64,000 bases of DNA from an uncultured Candidatus Melainabacteria bacterium (GTDB lineage: Bacteria > Cyanobacteriota > Vampirovibrionia > Gastranaerophilales > Gastranaerophilaceae). The notes below the pieces were generated by a model. The model was given only the letters and a program-made list of their open reading frames with translations. It was not told the origin of the DNA and did not search any database. Numbering within the stretch: position 1 is the first letter of the stretch; each line of letters starts with the position of its first letter. This document shows, in pieces, positions 61,614 to 64,000 of this stretch. Made by a program: the position numbers and the translations under genes. Location: assembly GCA_947364235.1 (NCBI GenBank), contig CANARY010000003.1, positions 1 through 64,000 on the forward strand, read 5' to 3'.

Positions 61614-61645
61614 AATAAGGGCGCGTCTTTAGACGCGCCCTTATT
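61614..61645 (-). terminator. ferredoxin terminator
   Basis: A 15-bp perfect stem (61614-61628 with 61631-61645; core AAGGGCGCGTCT) and 2-nt loop. A T run follows on the minus strand. Confidence 0.9.
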
Positions 61646-61657
61646 TTTTAAAAGTTA

Positions 61658-61834
61658 TTATTGAACTTCGATTGCTGAAACAGGGCAAGCGTTAGCTGCT
61701 TCGTTAACGCAGTCTTCGTTGCCTGCAATAGCTGAAGATTTTACTTCTGCTTTATCTTCTACGTGGAAAACAGCGTCGCAGATTGATTCGCAAGCGCCGC
61801 ATCCGATACATGAATCATTAATTGTTACGTTCAT
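61658..61834 (-). CDS. small [4Fe-4S] ferredoxin
   Basis: 58 aa, SD AAAGGAGAT. C9-x2-C12-x2-C15-x3-C19 (CIGCGACESIC), C42 and C50-P (ACPVSAIEV). C9, C12, C15 and C50 suit one 4Fe-4S cluster. C19 and C42 could form a disulfide, as in mono-cluster ferredoxins of this size. It carries electrons in the cytoplasm. Own promoter and terminator. Confidence 0.92.
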   Translation of the reverse strand: MNVTINDSCIGCGACESICDAVFHVEDKAEVKSSAIAGNEDCVNEAANACPVSAIEVQ

Positions 61835-61859
61835 TTGTCATCTCCTTTTTTATATTAAC

Positions 61860-61888
61860 GTCCAAAGCTTTGGACATTTATAATTATA
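61860..61888 (-). promoter_or_regulatory. ferredoxin promoter with 5'-end palindrome
   Basis: TATAAT (61888-61883, minus). The predicted transcript begins at a perfect 16-bp palindrome GTCCAAAGCTTTGGAC (61860-61875), which would fold into a 5'-terminal hairpin or bind a dimeric regulator. No clear -35. Confidence 0.6.
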
Positions 61889-61904
61889 CATGGAAAAAAT
61901 AATT

Positions 61905-63086
61905 TTAAAATAACCAATCGGATATTCGCTTTGCTATTGAATCGAAGCCCAATGTAAGCCCTAAATCTTTCGGCTCAATATTTTTTGAATAGTAGAGTAC
62001 CGGTACTTGCTCTCTTGTGTGGTCAGTTCCTGTTGCTGTCGGATCGCATCCGTGGTCAGCAGTTATTATGAGTAAATCGTCTTCTTTTATTAAAGGCAGA
62101 ATTTTTTCTAAATAATCATCGATTTCTTCAATTGCTGCTCCATAACCTTTTGCGTCATTCCTGTGGCCAAAAAGCATGTCTGTATCAACAAGGTTTGTGA
62201 ATATAATTTCACGCGTTTCATCAGTGATATTTACTTCCGGGTATTTGATTTTGTCTAAATCAAGAGTTTTGTTAAGAGCTTTGATTGTAAGCTCTAAGCC
62301 TTCTTTGTTTGAGCCGGTATGAATTGCATGTGTGATACCTGCTTTAGAAAAAATATCTTCAATTTTTCCGATGCCGATGACTTTTGCGCCGGAGTTTTTA
62401 ACTTTGTCTAAGACAGTGGATTTAGGCGGAACCATAGAATAATCACGCCTGTCTTTGGATATTCTTGCCGGTTTTCCGTCAATAACTTTGTAAGGACGTG
62501 CAATTACGCGTGCGGTATTATATCCGCCTACATCAAGAAGCCTGCGTGCGATTATACACCAGTTATAAAGCGTTTCCAGCGGGATTAAATCTGTATCGAC
62601 TGCGATTTGAAACACGCTGTCAGCAGAAGTGTAAACAATTGGGTATTTTGAAGCTTGATGTTCTTCATTAAGTTTTTCAATGATTGCAGTGCCGCTAGCC
62701 GGAATGTTTGCGAGTATTCCTCCGCAGTTAGTTTCTTCAATGAATTTGTCAATAAGCTCTTTTGGAAAACCGTTTGGAAAAGTTGAAAACGGTTTTTCTG
62801 AGATAAGTCCTGCGATTTCCCAGTGCCCTGTTGTTGTGTCTTTACCTTTTGATTTTTCTCTCAATGTTCCATACTGAGCAATCGGTGTTGATGTTTTCTT
62901 TATTCCTTTGAATTCCTGAATATTTCCGAGCCCCATAGCCTCCATAACAGGAACATCAAGCCCTCCGTTAAATTCGCACACATTTTTAAGCGTATTGCAT
63001 TCTTTTACGTCGCCAAATTCTTCACAATCAGGCATTGCGCCTATACCCATAGAATCTATTACAATTATTACTGCCCTTTTTGTCAT
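61905..63086 (-). CDS. deoB: phosphopentomutase
   Basis: 393 aa. The alkaline-phosphatase-like fold has IVIDSMGIGAMPDC at the N-terminus (metal site), GKDTTTGHWEIAG (nucleophile Thr) and ITADHGCDPT near the end. It interconverts ribose-1-P and ribose-5-P in nucleoside recycling. Single gene. Confidence 0.95.
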   Translation of the reverse strand: MTKRAVIIVIDSMGIGAMPDCEEFGDVKECNTLKNVCEFNGGLDVPVMEAMGLGNIQEFKGIKKTSTPIAQYGTLREKSKGKDTTTGHWEIAGLISEKPFSTFPNGFPKELIDKFIEETNCGGILANIPASGTAIIEKLNEEHQASKYPIVYTSADSVFQIAVDTDLIPLETLYNWCIIARRLLDVGGYNTARVIARPYKVIDGKPARISKDRRDYSMVPPKSTVLDKVKNSGAKVIGIGKIEDIFSKAGITHAIHTGSNKEGLELTIKALNKTLDLDKIKYPEVNITDETREIIFTNLVDTDMLFGHRNDAKGYGAAIEEIDDYLEKILPLIKEDDLLIITADHGCDPTATGTDHTREQVPVLYYSKNIEPKDLGLTLGFDSIAKRISDWLF

Positions 63087-63163
63087 AAAAATCCTCCTAA
63101 ACTTTTTAAATCATATCATATTTTTGTGTTATTATAAATACAAAAACAAAAGGAGATAAATTT

Positions 63164-63823
63164 ATGCAGGCAAGACGTGCAGCAAGAGAATTAGCACTTA
63201 TTCTGTTCTCACAATTTGATAAAGAAATTACCCACTATTCAAGAAAAGATTTTGAAGACATTATGCTGAAATCAGTCAGAATTCTTTCAAATTCTGCTTC
63301 TGAAGAATTAAACTTAACTGTTGGTGCTTTGATTGATATAAAAGATGCTTTAGATACTTATGAAGCTGAACATGAATCAAATCTTTCAAGACCAATGGGG
63401 GCTAAAAATAAGCCGGTTAAAATTCCTATGACAGATGAGATGATAGCAAAAGTTGATACAATGCTTGATGTTGCTGAAAAAGCAATTCTTGCTCTCGAAA
63501 TTGCTGAGTTTACAACTTTGGAAAATCAATCTGATGTTAAGAACTATACTGTGGAAATTGCAGAACAATTTAAACTTAATCACAAAGAAATCGATGCTGA
63601 AATTCAGAAATATTCTAACGGATGGGATATTTCAAGATTGGTTAAAATTGATAAAGATATCTTGAGAATCGCAATTACTGAACTGCTTTATACTAAAGAC
63701 GCACCTTTAAAAGTTGTTGTTGATGAAGCTGTTGAGTTGGCTAAAAAATACTCAACTGAAGATTCTTCATCTTTTGTAAACGGAGTTCTTGCTAAAGTTA
63801 TTGTGGAAAATGGTTTGAAATAA
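63164..63823 (+). CDS. nusB: transcription antitermination factor NusB, long form
   Basis: 219 aa; typical NusB has 130-150. The start RRAARELALILFSQFDKE and the C-terminal DISRLVKIDKDILRIAITELLY, DEAVELAKKYS and FVNGVLAKV are NusB. The extra 60-80 residues are an insertion after the first helix (about 30-110). It binds boxA RNA with S10. SD AAAGGAGAT. Followed by ftsY after 3 nt. Confidence 0.9.
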   Translation: MQARRAARELALILFSQFDKEITHYSRKDFEDIMLKSVRILSNSASEELNLTVGALIDIKDALDTYEAEHESNLSRPMGAKNKPVKIPMTDEMIAKVDTMLDVAEKAILALEIAEFTTLENQSDVKNYTVEIAEQFKLNHKEIDAEIQKYSNGWDISRLVKIDKDILRIAITELLYTKDAPLKVVVDEAVELAKKYSTEDSSSFVNGVLAKVIVENGLK

Positions 63824-63826
63824 TAG

Positions 63827-64000
63827 ATGTTCAACTTTTTTGATAAACTAAAAAATACTGTATCAAAAACAGCTCAGGCGCTTGTAGGTAATGTTGCAGA
63901 TGCAGTTTCAGAAGAAACAGAATTCTCGGATTTTGTTTTGGATGACATGGAAGACTTGCTTATCAGCGCTGATTTAGGCGTAAATTATGCCGCAGAGCTT
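63827..64000 (+). CDS. ftsY: signal recognition particle receptor FtsY, N-terminal part
   Basis: 58 codons in the window, cut by its end. MFNFFDKLKNTVSKTAQALV and LDDMEDLLISADLGV match the N domain of FtsY. No acidic A domain, as in many short bacterial FtsY. Coupled to nusB. Confidence 0.85.
   Translation, partial: MFNFFDKLKNTVSKTAQALVGNVADAVSEETEFSDFVLDDMEDLLISADLGVNYAAEL

Overview
The window looks like a chromosome segment of an uncultured gut bacterium of the Gastranaerophilales (Melainabacteria/Vampirovibrionia), the non-photosynthetic sister group of Cyanobacteria. The reasons are low G+C, a Gram-negative envelope (kdsB, lpxK), an S-layer-homology (SLH) envelope protein of the cyanobacterial porin type, FliD, and an RNase P RNA with tandem repeats in the P12 region, a feature known from cyanobacteria. 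This placement is an inference from gene content; no 16S rRNA gene is present.

Region 1 (1-11832) is the right end of an integrated mobile element, most likely a prophage or phage-like island. A leftward operon of about twenty tightly overlapping small genes carries a DnaC-type helicase loader, a winged-helix replication protein, a DUF5131 protein, a Dam-type methylase, an ASCH protein, a HAD phosphatase and many unknowns. It faces a short rightward operon (repressor, zinc-ribbon/membrane protein, large serine recombinase). A 229-bp divergent switch separates the two. The recombinase stop codon lies inside tRNA-Ala(TGC), so that tRNA is the probable attachment site. No structural phage genes are visible; the left end lies outside the window. 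The leftmost gene, a second methyltransferase-like gene, holds a 16-bp poly-G tract.

Region 2 (11823-34250) is mostly core chromosome: tRNA-Ala, a methionine-gamma-lyase-like PLP enzyme, a cell-wall pair (penicillin-binding protein, murE), a short nagA, glyS, a TPR protein, recN, fliD, a large phosphohexomutase, GtrA, an amino-acid binding protein, thyX, bcp, a zinc dehydrogenase and a SpoIID protein. Within it, 21135-22522 is a small accessory locus. It holds a decayed copy and an intact copy of a membrane-protein gene, the intact one divergent from a gene for a DUF6973-like protein ending in a YTRxDGT motif. This resembles a toxin/immunity module.

Region 3 (34248-38151) is a compact cluster of chain-length-factor-like protein, ketosynthase, dehydratase, ketoreductase and ketosynthase. 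It matches the core of aryl-polyene pathways. A matrixin-type protease, a class II photolyase and PnuC follow.

Region 4 (40631-64000) holds rplU-rpmA, a methyltransferase-kdsB-lpxK run and rnpB with three 51-nt hairpin repeats. Next come a 23-aa membrane peptide under a strong promoter, a HEPN-MNT toxin-antitoxin pair, pgi, an OadG-like subunit with a 39-aa membrane partner, prmC, a Na/Pi cotransporter and the SLH protein. The window closes with rbfA-truB, an S1-domain protein, maf, a radical SAM protein, a ferredoxin, deoB, nusB and the start of ftsY. Many promoters here have an extended -10 (TGnTATAAT), and several genes appear to be leaderless.
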